Below are positions 19,657-31,000 of a DNA stretch of 64,000 bases, piece after piece. A model generated the notes under the pieces. That model was not told the DNA's origin, made no database searches, and was given only the letters and a program-made list of their open reading frames with translations. Both the position numbers and the translations under genes were made by a program. The stretch is from NCBI RefSeq assembly GCF_012489685.1, contig NC_080044.1, positions 64,466,732 through 64,530,731 of the forward strand, read 5' to 3'. The DNA is from Lotus japonicus (taxonomy: Eukaryota > Streptophyta > Magnoliopsida > Fabales > Fabaceae). The first letter of the stretch is position 1. The number at the start of each line of letters is the position of its first letter.

Positions 19657-22600
19657 ATGGTGTTCAATTTGATAGTGCGACATGGGGGTTGGTTTGGAAC
19701 TTGTCCATACTGGCATTACTTTGGTGGTGCAAAAAGCCTATTCCAGGATCTTGACGAGGCTAATTGGTCCTTCTCTGACACTGTACAAATTGTCAAAGGA
19801 CTAGGCTACAAGGAGTTTCATCTAGTGTGGCTTACTCCTGAGGATGCTACTAATCATGTTTTCAGGAACTGTAAAACAGATGGGGATGCTCTGGAATTGG
19901 CTAAGTATGCAGTTTCAAATGACTCGCATGAAGCTGTGATTTTTGTGGACAATCTCTCTAAAGACATTCCCCCTCTGCATGCACCCACTGTACCTACTGC
20001 TGTTAAGGAAAAGAAGAAACCTGGAAGCAAGGCTGTTAAACAAGTAAAGAGTGTGAGAAAGTCAAGTAGGTTGCAACTTGTGGTGAGGAAGGGAAAAAAT
20101 CAGGGGCCTCCTGTAATTGTAGAATTATCTGATGATGAAGCTAAGATGAATGCATCACAATTATCTGATGTTGTGGCCCCTGAAGCTGTCCTCCCTGATG
20201 TTGTGGCCCCTGAAGCTGTTCTCCCTGATATGGTGGCCACTCAAACCATTCTCCCTGATGTTGTGGTAAATGATATTGTCCTCCCTGATGTTGTGGTAAA
20301 TGATACTGTCCTCCCTGATGATATGACTGTTGATTGTAACAAGGAACAAGAAAATTATGAGTCTGATGTTTCTGTACAAGTTGATAGGCTCCATGACAGT
20401 GACGATGAAAGAGATTTTGAGAATGTTGAGTTAGTTACAAACACAGGATTTGCTGAGGCTGAGTCCCTATTGAATGAGCACATTGCCCAGATGCTTCAAC
20501 AAAGTGGTGGCAATGGGGATAATGGTGATGAGACATATTTAGATGGAGGCTACGAGAGTGAGGACCTTCACAGTGTCCCTACTGATAGTGATCAAGAAGA
20601 CATTTCCAGGAGAAGGTTTGAAAGATTTCGTGAGGAAGACATGAGCCCAAATTTCAAATTTAAACTAGGTATGGACTTCATATCACTTACACAGTTCAAA
20701 AATGCTCTGACTCAGTATTGTGTGCAAAATAATAAAGAATACAAATACAAAAAGAATGATAGCAAGAGATGTAGGATTGCTTGCAGGTGTGATGACTGTC
20801 CATTTCTGATCTTATGTAGCAAGGTTGGAAACAAAGAGACTTATAGAATCAAAACTCTTAGGGGAGAGCACACATGTGCTAGAGTTTTTGATACTAAGTC
20901 TGCTAGTGTTAGATGGGTGACACAAAAATTGTTGAACAAGGTGATGATTGTTAACAAAATTAGCATAAATGAGATTGTTGATGACTTCAGGGTAAACCTT
21001 GGGACTGGAATTACCAGGTACAGAGCTTGGAAGGGTAAGCAATTGGCAACTGAAGAGGTGGATGGAGCTATGCAATGCAGTATACTTTACTATGGAAATT
21101 CAGCAATGAGTTGAGAAGAAGGAATGCAGGTAACACATGCAAAATGAGCTTTAAAACACCAAGAGCTAGCTTGCATCCAAGGTTTAGTAGATATTATATG
21201 TGCTTGGAAGGGTGTAAAAGTGGGTTCCTGAATGGATGTAGGTCATTCATTGGCTTGGATGGATGCCATCTGAAAACTAAATATGGAGGGATCCTTTTGT
21301 CAGCTGTAGCTCGTGATGCAAATGAGGAATACTTCCCTCTTGCCTTTGCTGTGGTTGAATGTGAAAACAAGGACAGTTGGAGGTGGTTTTTGGAGCTATT
21401 GATCGGTGACATTGACCCTTCAAGGTCTAGAAGATGGGTTTTTATCTCAAACCAACAAAAGGTAAATATATATATATCGTCTTTCTCCTAAATTCTTTAC
21501 AATCTAATGGTGAATATTGCAATTTCAAATGATTGTGTAATGTTATCATGACAGGGTTTGATGGAAGTCTTTAAAGAGGAGATAATGCAAGGTATGGATC
21601 ATAGGCAGTGTGTGAGGCATTTGTATGCAAATTTAAAGACCAAGTTTGGTGGTGGAGTGCTTTTAAGGAACCTAATGATGGCAGCAGCAAAAGCTACATA
21701 TGAAGAGGCATGGAGGGAGAAAATGCAACTAATCAAGGAAAAAATGTGCTTGCTTATGAATGGTTGATGGAGAAGCCTACATCTTGTTGGTGCAGGCATG
21801 CATTCAGCATTTATCCCAGGTGTGATGTGATAATGAACAACCTCCCTGAGTCCTTCAATGCAGCAATTATTTTGGCCAGAGATAAACCTATTCTCACTAT
21901 GATGGAGTGGATTAGGATCTATGTCATGGGAAGGTTTCCAAAGATGATGGAGAAGCTGAACAAGTAGAGTGGACAGATTATGCCCAAGCCACTGAAAAGA
22001 ATAACTGTTGAGGTGGAAAAGACCAAGAATTGGATTCCTAGGCAAGTTGGAGCTCTAAAGTTTGAAGTTCGACATGCTTTCACTTTGGAGAGACATGTTG
22101 TGAATTTGAGGGACAGAACATGTTGTTGCAGATTTTGGGAGCTAAATGGCTTTCCTTGCAGGCATGCAGTGTGTGGAATTACCTTCAAGGGTTATGATCC
22201 AAAGAACTATGTTGATGACTGTTACAAGAGGGGTGCTTTTAGGGCTACCTATGCCTGGCCCTAACCAATGGATGGTGACACCAAATGACCCTGAGTGCAT
22301 TCTGCCACCACTGTTTAAGAGAGGTGCAGGGAGACCCAAGAAAATGAGAAGGAGAGACCCATATGATGACCCTACTCCAAACAATTTGAAGAGAGGAGGT
22401 GCTTTTGTGAAGTGTAGTAGGTGCAACCAGTATGGACACAATAAAAAAGGATGCAAGAACACAGTTGATGAGCCACAAGATGATGTAGATATAGATGCAG
22501 CAGAGGTTGATGCACAGATTGATGCAGTATTGGAGAAACTCATGGAGACTCAAGCACAACAGGCAACTGCAGCATCTGCTCCAGTTGATGAAGGTCTAGA

Positions 22601-23265
22601 CTCTCAAGCTTTTGATGGAACAGAGCAACCAACATCTGTTCATAATAAAGCAAAGGTAATATCACTAAACCTAAGTACATATTGTAGATGCAGGCTCTAG
22701 AGACTAATGTAAGTTGTTTATTGAAACAGAAAAAAGGGATTAGGAAATGCGGTTTGTGCAAGCAATATGGTCACTATAGAACAAGTTGTAAGAACATCCC
22801 AAAGGAAACCCCAATTGCAACTTCACTTCTTGGGATTGTGATAAGGGAACCCATTAATTCTACTACTGTCAATGTCCCTCAGAATACTGGAAAACAGGTA
22901 TAGCTTTACTCTCACAACCATTAAATTATTTACTTTCAGGATATAAATTAAAGCAAGTTTGTCTTACAAATTTGCTACAAATTTTGCAGAAAGAAAAGGT
23001 ACCTGAAATTCCCAGATTTGTAGATGATACAACCATAAAGAGGAAGTATATGGCTGCACTCATTCATGACAATGGAGGAGCGACGACTTCATGTTCTGTT
23101 GTTGAGAATCCTCAAGCTAGCAGCCCAGATCCAGATCCAGTTACTGTAGCAGATGGAAGGAATGACATGGAGATAAGGGAAGAGCAAGTTGGTACTCAAG
23201 TTGGAGATAATTTACCAACACAATTCAGTGTTGTGCTTAACAACACCCTTGGAGGTTCAAGCTGA
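19657..23265 (+). pseudogene. MULE transposase (MuDR type), disrupted
   Basis: In order: a PB1-like N-terminal region (from MVFNLIVRHGGWF), a KKPGSK-type basic stretch, an acidic linker with a 10-residue tandem repeat (LPDVVAPEAV type), a MuDR zinc-binding DNA-binding domain (CRCDDCPF...HTC, 20780-20880), the MULE transposase domain (FIGLDGCHLK from about 21250), a SWIM zinc finger (CCCRFW...CRH, near 22120-22165) and two CCHC knuckles (22413 and 22757 regions). Three phase-0 introns fit: 21462-21554, 22656-22729 and 22898-22989. Damage: a frameshift at 21070-21080, where ATGCA is doubled; a frameshift in an A run near 21742; an in-frame TAG at 21965; and another frameshift near 22250. The usual second catalytic Asp (ISD) reads ISN at 21445-21450. 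The cut-and-paste enzyme is therefore almost certainly inactive. Confidence 0.85.
20158..20330 (+). repeat. 30-bp tandem repeat inside the transposase frame
   Basis: About five copies of a 30-bp unit (CTCCCTGATGTTGTGG plus 14 bases) encode a 10-residue repeat of the LPDVV type in the acidic linker. The repeat length is a multiple of three, so copy changes keep the frame. Confidence 0.8.
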
Positions 23266-23850
23266 TTATGCATTGGATGAAGGGATGGCTTTAGTTGAGT
23301 GGGAATCTTTTTTATTCAAAATCAGAATATGGACCACATGGCCACTAGGGTCGATTTTTTGTAATATTTTGAGAAGGAGTGAGGATTTCTGGACCACATA
23401 AACTATGCCCACTTGCTTTTGGTATTATAAGTGTTTAGTGTTATTAAGGTGTTTTGTATGCTGTCCACCATTTTGTCCAAACATAAATGGTTTAAGTCAT
23501 TATGTATGATGTTGATATTTAAGTTCATGGTTTAAGTCATTATCTTGTTTCTATTTACCCTGTCTTTGCTTACATATTTCAGTTCATTTTAAAGTCCTTA
23601 AGCTATTTTTCCTTTCATGTTAGATGTGTATGATAAAGGAAGTAGGAGTGAAACATAAATGAGACACAACAACATGGTCTGCCATTTCATTAACTTCCAT
23701 TCATGGTACATCAACCCAAGATAGAAATCATGGCCACATATTCAAGGCAGGAAATACAAACAACTATCATACCCTAATACATCCAAGCTTTTAATTCCCT
23801 AACACAAAATAACTACCCAAAACAGAATACACTTCAAACCATTCAACCCT
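23266..23850. other. Shared 3' region between the two MULE genes
   Basis: This stretch separates the transposase stop (23265) from the stop of the minus-strand gene (23851). It should hold the 3' UTRs and polyadenylation signals of both convergent genes. No other coding signal is seen. Confidence 0.5.
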
Positions 23851-24366
23851 TCAAACTCTTCTCATATAGAAAAGCCAAAATGTGACTATCCAAGAAATTA
23901 GAGCAATCAAACATGCAACTTTCTTGTGAAAAGTCTCAATTTCAAGCTTCTTCTTCAACTTCTTAATCTTCTTGTTCAAATAAGCTCCATGAAGCACTGA
24001 ATTAGATGATTCGCCAATCTCAGAATTATCAATTTCAACCTCTACATGTCTGGGTTCTCTTTCTTGAACAGGATCATCAATCCAAAAAAAGAAATCACAT
24101 GTGCCTGGTAACTGAAAAAAGCTACGTATCATGAAAGTTGAAGCAAAATTTAAGGAACCCAAAAAATGAATTACAAATTAAACCACACTTACATGCCAAT
24201 TTCTGCATCTCAGAAATCTCCTCTCTGGGTTCTCTCGAGTACCAGCAGTGTAAAGCATGAGAGGAAGACCACATTGACATTTTGCCCTAGCCCCTACAGA
24301 CCTATGCCTTTGCCTGGAACGAGAGGAGGAGGTAGTAGAACCATTCAAAGCAGAAGAACCATTCAT
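23851..24366 (-). CDS. GRF-type zinc-finger protein with C-terminal membrane segment, MULE-borne
   Basis: Two exons (24366-24193 and 24111-23851) joined across an 81-bp intron with GTAAGT donor and TTTTTTCAG acceptor encode an uninterrupted 144-residue protein. After a Ser/Arg-rich start, residues 30-75 form a GRF zinc finger with C30, C32, C54 and C63 as ligands and the typical LRCRNW and DFFFWIDD phrases. A Glu-rich stretch (VQEREPRHVEVE) and a Lys-rich possible coiled coil (LNKKIKKLKKKLEIE) follow. The end is a hydrophobic segment, about 20 residues including LIALISWIVTFWLF, then MRRV: a likely C-terminal membrane anchor. Plant genomes carry many small proteins of this design, often annotated At4g04775-like, of unknown function; GRF fingers elsewhere bind single-stranded nucleic acid. 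It lies within the MULE and faces the transposase. Confidence 0.8.
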
Positions 24367-24518
24367 GTTAGGGTTTAGGGAAAGGAGAAGATCGACGATG
24401 ACAAGATGCTACGAATTACAGGGTTGGGGTTGCAGGGATGCGTTTGCGGGGAAGAAAACGAGCCAAAACGAGACGAAGAACTAGCACAGGGGAAGAAGAC
24501 GAGGAATAACAGATAGAG

Positions 24519-24929
24519 AGAGGAAGAACGAGAAGAAGACGAAGTGGAATAGGAAAGGAGGAAGAACGAAATTTAGGTTAAGTTATGGATAGGGGATTGG
24601 GATTTTGGGTTTAATTGATGTGAATTGGGTTAAGTTTGGGGTAGAAATTTGTTTTGATTAATTAAGTTAGGGTTTTAATTAGGAATATGTTAATTAGGTT
24701 TAATAATCTGAGTTGTAAGTTTATTTTAATTTTTAATTTTTTTTAATTCCACGTCATGCTCATTAATCCAGTCAGGATGTCATTGAGGCACTCGCCGGAG
24801 CTCCGCCCTCCAGCGAGGATCTGCTCCATACGTTTTTCAAACACGAGGACTTTAGACAATATATTTTTCGGGGAGGGACTTACCTCAGACGGTGAGACAA
24901 AGACAGGGACCAATATGATAGTTAACCCT
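24519..24929 (-). repeat. Right terminal inverted repeat of the MULE
   Basis: About 411 bp, the inverted partner of 18911-19314. One difference turns the GCCGG of the left copy into TCCAG in the GC-rich motif near 24812. Confidence 0.9.
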
Positions 24930-24938
24930 ATTTTTTTT

Positions 24939-25194
24939 AACAATTTTATAATTTTTCATTGTAAACACGTGTGACGTAGTCATTAAATACATTTATCTTT
25001 TGACTATGAGGTCGATGTTCGATTTTAACCCATGAAAATGAAACGCATCTTGTACTCCGTCCATGTTGAATTTAACAAAGTGATTAGTTACCTCGTGTGA
25101 TTTAACTTATTGAAACAAAAAATTGTGTCAAACTATAAGTTTAATGATGAAGTTCTCTATTTTCACTTTTTAAATTCAAAATCACCTAATTAGT
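24939..25194. other. AT-rich spacer
   Basis: No gene. A CTCCGTCCATGTTGAATTTA phrase near 25056 resembles one end of a degenerate MITE but has no partner end. Confidence 0.35.
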
Positions 25195-25204
25195 TTAATT
25201 TTAT

Positions 25205-25704
25205 GGTTAAATAAGGTTTTGATCCTTTATAATAAATTAAGTTTGAAAGTGGTTTCTTCTAGGAGTGAATTTTGAACTTAATCCTTATTGTTTGAGAAAT
25301 TACCTGACTATAGTCCTTATCGGAAACAAAAGAGTCAATATTATTGAGAAAAATTCACAAATAGGGTGTGCGCATATTTTACTTGGGTTTAATTTGGTTT
25401 TGGATTATGTTAATTAGTGAGTTAGGGTTAAGTTGGGGTTAGTTAGGAGTTAATAAGTTTATTTGAGGTGGAAAATGAAATTTAAAAAAACAAATTCCAC
25501 GTAAACTTCATTAAACACGTGGCAATTTCAGTTAGGACCGGTGAGGTCATGTTGCAAGATCATCAGACCACCACCTCTGATATATATGAAACAAAACTAG
25601 GTAGTTTGTCAAACAGTAAGGACCGAGATCAAACTTCACTATGGGAAGAAGAGACCATTTACAAATTTAACGCATTATACCGGGGCTAAAACCTTATTTA
25701 ACCC
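25205..25704. mobile_element. Small non-autonomous MULE-like element
   Basis: The left end GGTTAAATAAGGTTTT and right end AAAACCTTATTTAACC are inverted copies; similarity continues inwards for about 130 bp at lower identity. The same TTAATTTTAT lies outside both ends (25195-25204 and 25705-25714), a 9-10 bp target duplication as expected for Mutator-type insertions. It has no coding capacity. The TIRs do not clearly match those of the 6-kb MULE. Confidence 0.75.
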
Positions 25705-25714
25705 TTAATTTTAT

Positions 25715-26049
25715 TATTTTTTTCAAAAACATGATAATTTTTTTGAAATGCAAAAACATGATAATTGAAACTATGACCATTGATTTGGTTTAGGTTTTAA
25801 GTGAACTAAAAAAAATGAAGTACCTAACAGGTGCCGATTATAATTGTAAAGAAATAATGTTTAAACCCTTAGGTCCAAAGTTAATAAAAAAAGTGAAATA
25901 AATTATTTGTACGTGTTTATGCGATGAGAAGATTAATCACTTGCTATCAATAGGTAGTGGAATCTCTACTCAGCGCTTGTCAAGATTTGAAACCTACTCG
26001 ATTTATTAAGATAATATAGTGTTAAATATAAATTCCAATAGCGGATGTA
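25715..26049. other. AT-rich spacer
   Basis: No gene or repeat that I can support. Confidence 0.4.
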
Positions 26050-26297
26050 TCTCATGAGAAGGATTATGTGAGAAAATGAGAATAAATCATAACCGTTAGA
26101 TCTACCCATCAACGATTAAGATTAAAACATGAAGTCATGTGACTTTTTTAAAAAGTCACAAAGTCACATGACATTTTTAAGGGATCATGTGGCAATCATA
26201 TGACCATTAAATTCTTTTAATCATAACTGTTGATGGATAGATCTAACAGTCGTGATTTATTCTCATTTTCTCACATAAGATTACCTTTCTCATAAGA
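26050..26297. mobile_element. Foldback MITE, ~80-bp arms
   Basis: The arms (from TCTCATGAGAAGG on the left and ending CCTTTCTCATAAGA on the right) match over about 80 bp in inverted orientation, including GTGAGAAAATGAGAATAAAT. The centre holds a second short palindrome (AAGTCACATGAC). Related arm sequence is at 118-253. I cannot define a target duplication. Confidence 0.7.
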
Positions 26298-26773
26298 TCT
26301 ACCAAATTCCAAAATATACTTGAATATTTACTTAGTCTATATCAATAAATTTTTATCTCAATTTATACAGGAAGAGTGTGACTCACTTTTCATCTCAAAT
26401 ATTAAGAAATATCTAAACATAGCAGCTTACAAGTGTTTTATGAGATAGCTTTGCTATCTTGGATTAAGAATTATATATAATCTCACCTTAAAATTTTAAT
26501 TTCCATGCCTTGGAACAAAAATGTGCACAGCTAGTTGGTTCACTTGGTTTTTTTGTGAACTGATTGTTAAAATAAGAAAAGCAGGAGCGTGGAAAACATG
26601 AAGAGTGGATGCAAGTGTGGGAAGAGAAGAAGAAGTTATAAAATGAAGAAATGGAAATAAGCCCCGAAACGAGGAACAGAAATTTCGGGATCACATGGCG
26701 GCACATGGGATACAACCCCACTACGCTCGCAGCGTATGGTATCTAGTATGCGCGCGTTTGTTTTATGATTTTT
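26298..26773. other. Spacer left of the LINE
   Basis: AT-rich to mixed composition. The GC-richer end (about 26690-26760, with CTCGCAGCGTATGG) may be older single-copy DNA into which the LINE inserted. A 77-codon frame at 26488-26721 has no domain. Confidence 0.35.
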
Positions 26774-26796
26774 CCATGACTCGGTCTTTTTTTTTT

Positions 26797-27478
26797 GTCA
26801 AAGAAAACTTGTTCATTCATAAAGGGGCACAAAAAGCCCAAAGCCCAACGGCTATACAAAAGGCCCAAAGCCTAGAAACCTCCACAACAGGGGAGAAAAC
26901 AGGGACAAACGCATGAAAACAAAATGGGGAGGGGGAGGGGGGGGAGCAGGATTCTTTCCATGTGCAAACCAATACACAGAATAAAGTAGTTGGGACAAAA
27001 CATAAAGGGAATTAAAAACACCACCCACTACAATAATTGTACCGCAGCACTACCCAAAGCCAGCTTCAGAAGAGAAAGCAATTTGTGAAGGAGAACCAAC
27101 ATCAAGAAAGCCATTCTCATCCTAGAATTCTCCCTAACATCAATGGACAAACCACACAGAGAAGAGATGCACACGATGAAACTACTGCCATTGCTAGAAA
27201 GGGGTGGCCTTGTAGAGTAACCAAAGATAAAAGCAAATAACCCAACCAGAGATAACACAAACTGGTGTAGACGGATTCATACAGAAATGTCCCATAGTAT
27301 TCTCCCAAATGGTGTTCAAACAGCTGAGGGCCAAAACAGAGGTTCAGTTGCGAGGAGGGATCCATCTAGCATCTTCCTGGAGTGCTCTCACAATCTGCAA
27401 TGGAGGAGATAGGCACCAATTCCAAGCAAGTCTGGTCTGAGATCCCAGTAGAGCTATCTTGTTGTTTGGTTTTTTTTT
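26797..27478 (-). other. Extra 3' segment of the LINE with its own tail
   Basis: LINE coding and 3' UTR sequence ends in an A run (T run at 27470-27478) preceded by a GGGCCTTTTGTTATTTG-type end. About 670 bp further on, a second similar end (GGGCTTTTTGTGCCCC, then the A run at 26789-26796) appears. The target duplication lies outside the second end only. The two ends look like related LINE 3' termini in tandem, carried in a single insertion. Confidence 0.55.
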
Positions 27479-28005
27479 GTTAAAGAAGGATAGTCAAATA
27501 ACAAAAGGCCCAAGGCCGAGCCCACTAGGGGAGGAACAACAAGACAAACTTTGGAGCAGGAAAACAGAAAAGCAACCGACACACACTAAGCAATAATGCT
27601 GAAAAGTGGTCCCAAACTAACATTGGAAATGCACAAGTCACATGGGTGATTAATTCAGCTTTGAAAACAAACAACCACTAGGCTTCAGAGAGCAGAACGC
27701 ACTAATGCTAGTGGAGCACAAACCAAGATTGAATCTCCAAGACTAGAGACAAACCAGAGAAGAAAAGCTTGAACTACCAAGGCAACCTTCTTCAAATCTC
27801 CTCTATCCTTAGCCTTCCAGCTAGATCTCATCCACTAAGATAGATTGTTACAGGAGCCCAGCGAGACAGATGAAGCCAGGGGCATGGAAACTCTGATGTT
27901 TAATCTCCATCAACAAGGAAAGGAGCTTGGAAAACCATGAATAGATGCAGCAGCTTGAGCATCAAGAACCAAAGCTCTACGAAGCTCCTGAGGGGGCTTA
28001 AACAT

Positions 28006-31000
28006 CTAGTTATCCAACAAAAAGTTCTGCATGCACATCTTAGCAACAAGGTGAGCTGAATTATTTCTTTCTCTATTGGCCCATGCGAAATCACATCTAT
28101 GAAAGAGTCTTTTCAAGTAGAAAATGTCCTGTAAAATGGCACTTGCTTCCCCTACCAGAGTTTCTGATTTGCATGCGTCTATGAGTATCTTGCTGTCTGA
28201 TTCCATAATAATTTCAGGGCATCCCAGATTGTGGGCCAAAGAGAGACCTTCCCTAATTGCACTTGCCTCTGCAGTCAGGGGAGAGGAGGAATAGACCTTT
28301 GCATGCGAGCCAGCCAGTAGCGTGGAGAATTTATCCCGGATTAAGACCCCAACTGCAGATTGAGGTACAGAGCTCACCCAACTAGCATCTACATTTATCT
28401 TAAGGAGGTTACCAAATGGGGGCCTCCAAGCCGTTGGTCTCTGATTTGTGTTCTGATTTCCATCACTAATTACTTTCTCTGTCACTGGTTTAGCCAGGTC
28501 AATAGCTGAGAGGGTGCTAGCCACTTGTTGGATAGCAAAAGTTGGGTCAGGGCGAATGGCGTTGAAGACAGCTTTATTACGACCCCTCCAAATGGACCAG
28601 AGTATGCAGGCCAGAGTTGAGAAGTCCTTGTTGAAATCCAGAGAGATGGTTTGCAAAGCTGTGATTTTCTGCAAAAGCCACACATCAAAAGAACCAAGAC
28701 CTTGTGGAGAGACCACCCACTGGAGAGAAGAACCGAACCATACTGCACGCGTCCAAGGGCAGACAAAGAACATGTGTTCCACTGTTTCCTGGGCTTCACA
28801 ACAGACCGGACACTGGCCAGATGGTAATATTCTTTTTCTCCAAAGATTATATTTTACAGCTAAAGAATTATGACTAGCCTTCCAAAGAAATACCTTAACT
28901 TTCTGGGGTAGTTGAGATTTCCAAATTGTTCTCCACAAGAGTTCTGGAATATTGTGGGACCTTGAACTTAGGGCCTGGGGTTTAATAGAGTTAGACCTTG
29001 CTATTTCAAAACCCGAACTGACTGTGTAGTCCCCCTTGGGGGTATGAGGCCAGAATAACACATCAGTTTGATTTAGCTTACTGACTGGGGTTTGGAGAAC
29101 TTTTAGAGCTAATTCTGGTTGAAAGAGACTTCGAACCAGTGCACTATTCCACCCTTCTCCATGAGGGGAAATTAACTCACTAACTTTCATATCTGGTGCA
29201 TTATGCGGTTGGATAAGAGCTTCCCCTGAACTCAACCAGTTGTCCCCCCAAACTTCGATCAAGAGACCTCCACCCACTGCCCATCTGCTGTACCTACTGA
29301 TAAAGTCTCTCCCTGCGAGTAAGCTTCGCCACATCCAGGAAGGATTACGGCCTAAGGAAGCGTTCAAGAAATCAGAAGTTGGGAAGTAAACAGATTTAAG
29401 AACACACACCCACAAGGCTTCTGGGTTGGTGAGAACACGCCAAGCTTGTTTGGCAAGGATCGCTAGGTTTTGCATTCTGAACTCTCTGAATCCCATACCC
29501 CCTTCATCCTTGCTCAAAGTCATTTTTCCCAACTTCTCCAATGTATTCCACGGTCTTTCCCTTGCCCCTTCCACCAGAAATTCGCCACCAGAGAATTAAG
29601 AGAATTACAAAAGGTTTTCGGGAAGTGAACCATAGCCATAGCATACAATGGTATTGCTTGAATAATGGCTTTAATCAAGACTTCCTTTCCTGCTTGGTTT
29701 AAAAGAGTCTCCTTCCAGCCTTCCAACTTTTCCTTTACTCTCTCCTCAATCCAGGCTAGTGAGTGGCACTTGTTGCGTCCCCAAATAGCTGGCAACCCCA
29801 AATACTGGCCTGGGCTATCCCAAATAGCCATGTGGAGCAGATTAGAAATGTCTCTCTTTACCCTATTAGAAGCAGATCTGCCAAAAATTAACCCAGACTT
29901 TGCCACATTTATTCTTTGACCCGAAGCCCTGTTGTACAAGTTCAAAATATGAATGATGCTCGTAGCCTCCTTTACTGTTGCCTCAGCAAAAAGAAGGGAG
30001 TCATCTGCAAAAAAGAGATGGGTTAGGGGTGGAAAGTGAGGCGTGAATCTGAATCCAGAGATTTCCCCATCTCGTTGTGCTTGGGTCAGCATGAAAGAGA
30101 GCACGTCTGTGGCTAGAACAAATAGATAGGGTGATAGGGGATCACCCTGTCTCAAACCTCTTCCTGGAGTCAGTGTAGAGCTCAAAAAACCATTCACTTT
30201 CAGTTTGTACGTGGCCCCCTTCACTAAAGTCAAGACTCTTGCTGTCCAAATTGGATGAAAGCCATATGCAAGTAGAGTCTTTTCTAAGAATGTCCATTCC
30301 AATCTGTCATAAGCCTTGCTCATGTCCACTTTGATTGCCATGTAATCTTTCATTCGTGATTCACCCCTTTGAAGCAAATGGAAGGCTTCTTGAGAAACTG
30401 TAATATTGTCTTGGATCAATCTTCCTCCAACAAAAGCACTTTGATTAGGAGAGATTAGGAGATTTAGATCATCTTTGAGTCTAGTAACCATGATACGTGA
30501 GATGACTTTCAGAATGTAGTTACAACAACTTATGGGCCTAAATTGCACCACACTTTCTGGGGAATCCACCTTAGGTACTAATGCCACAATCGTTTCATTA
30601 ATCTCAGCTGATAGGTTTCCTGTGCTAAAGAACTCTTTGATAGCAGAACACACTGAATCCTGAATTGTTGCCCAATGATTTTTAAAAAATAAGCCATTTA
30701 ACCCATCTGGGCCCGGGGCTTTCAAACCCCCTAACAAATTAACTGCTTCCGCAATTTCTGCATCTGAAGCTGGCATAATTAGTCTGTTATTCAGTTCTGC
30801 TGTCACCTTTCGTGGGAAGCCACGCAAGCAATCCTCAATTTGGTTAACCCCTTCAGATTGAAAAATCTCCTCATAATGGGAAACAAAGGCGTGCATAACT
30901 TCTGTTTGGCCTTCCTTCCAAGTCCCCTGAGCGTCACACACCCTGTCTATTCTGTTTCTGTTCCTGCGTTTTAGAGTAGAAGCATGGAAGAACTTAGAAT

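Larger units (their letters stand above)
18911..24929 (+). mobile_element. MULE (Mutator-like element), 6.0 kb, two genes
   Basis: The element has ~0.4-kb terminal inverted repeats and an exact 9-bp target duplication TATTTTTTT (18902-18910 and 24930-24938). The extreme ends are GGGTTAACTATCAT and its complement. It holds a multi-exon transposase gene on the plus strand and a small two-exon gene on the minus strand; their 3' ends face each other. The TIRs remain very similar, so insertion is fairly recent, yet the transposase is disrupted. A shorter relative with similar TIRs is at 48027-49584. The strand given is that of the transposase. Confidence 0.95.
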
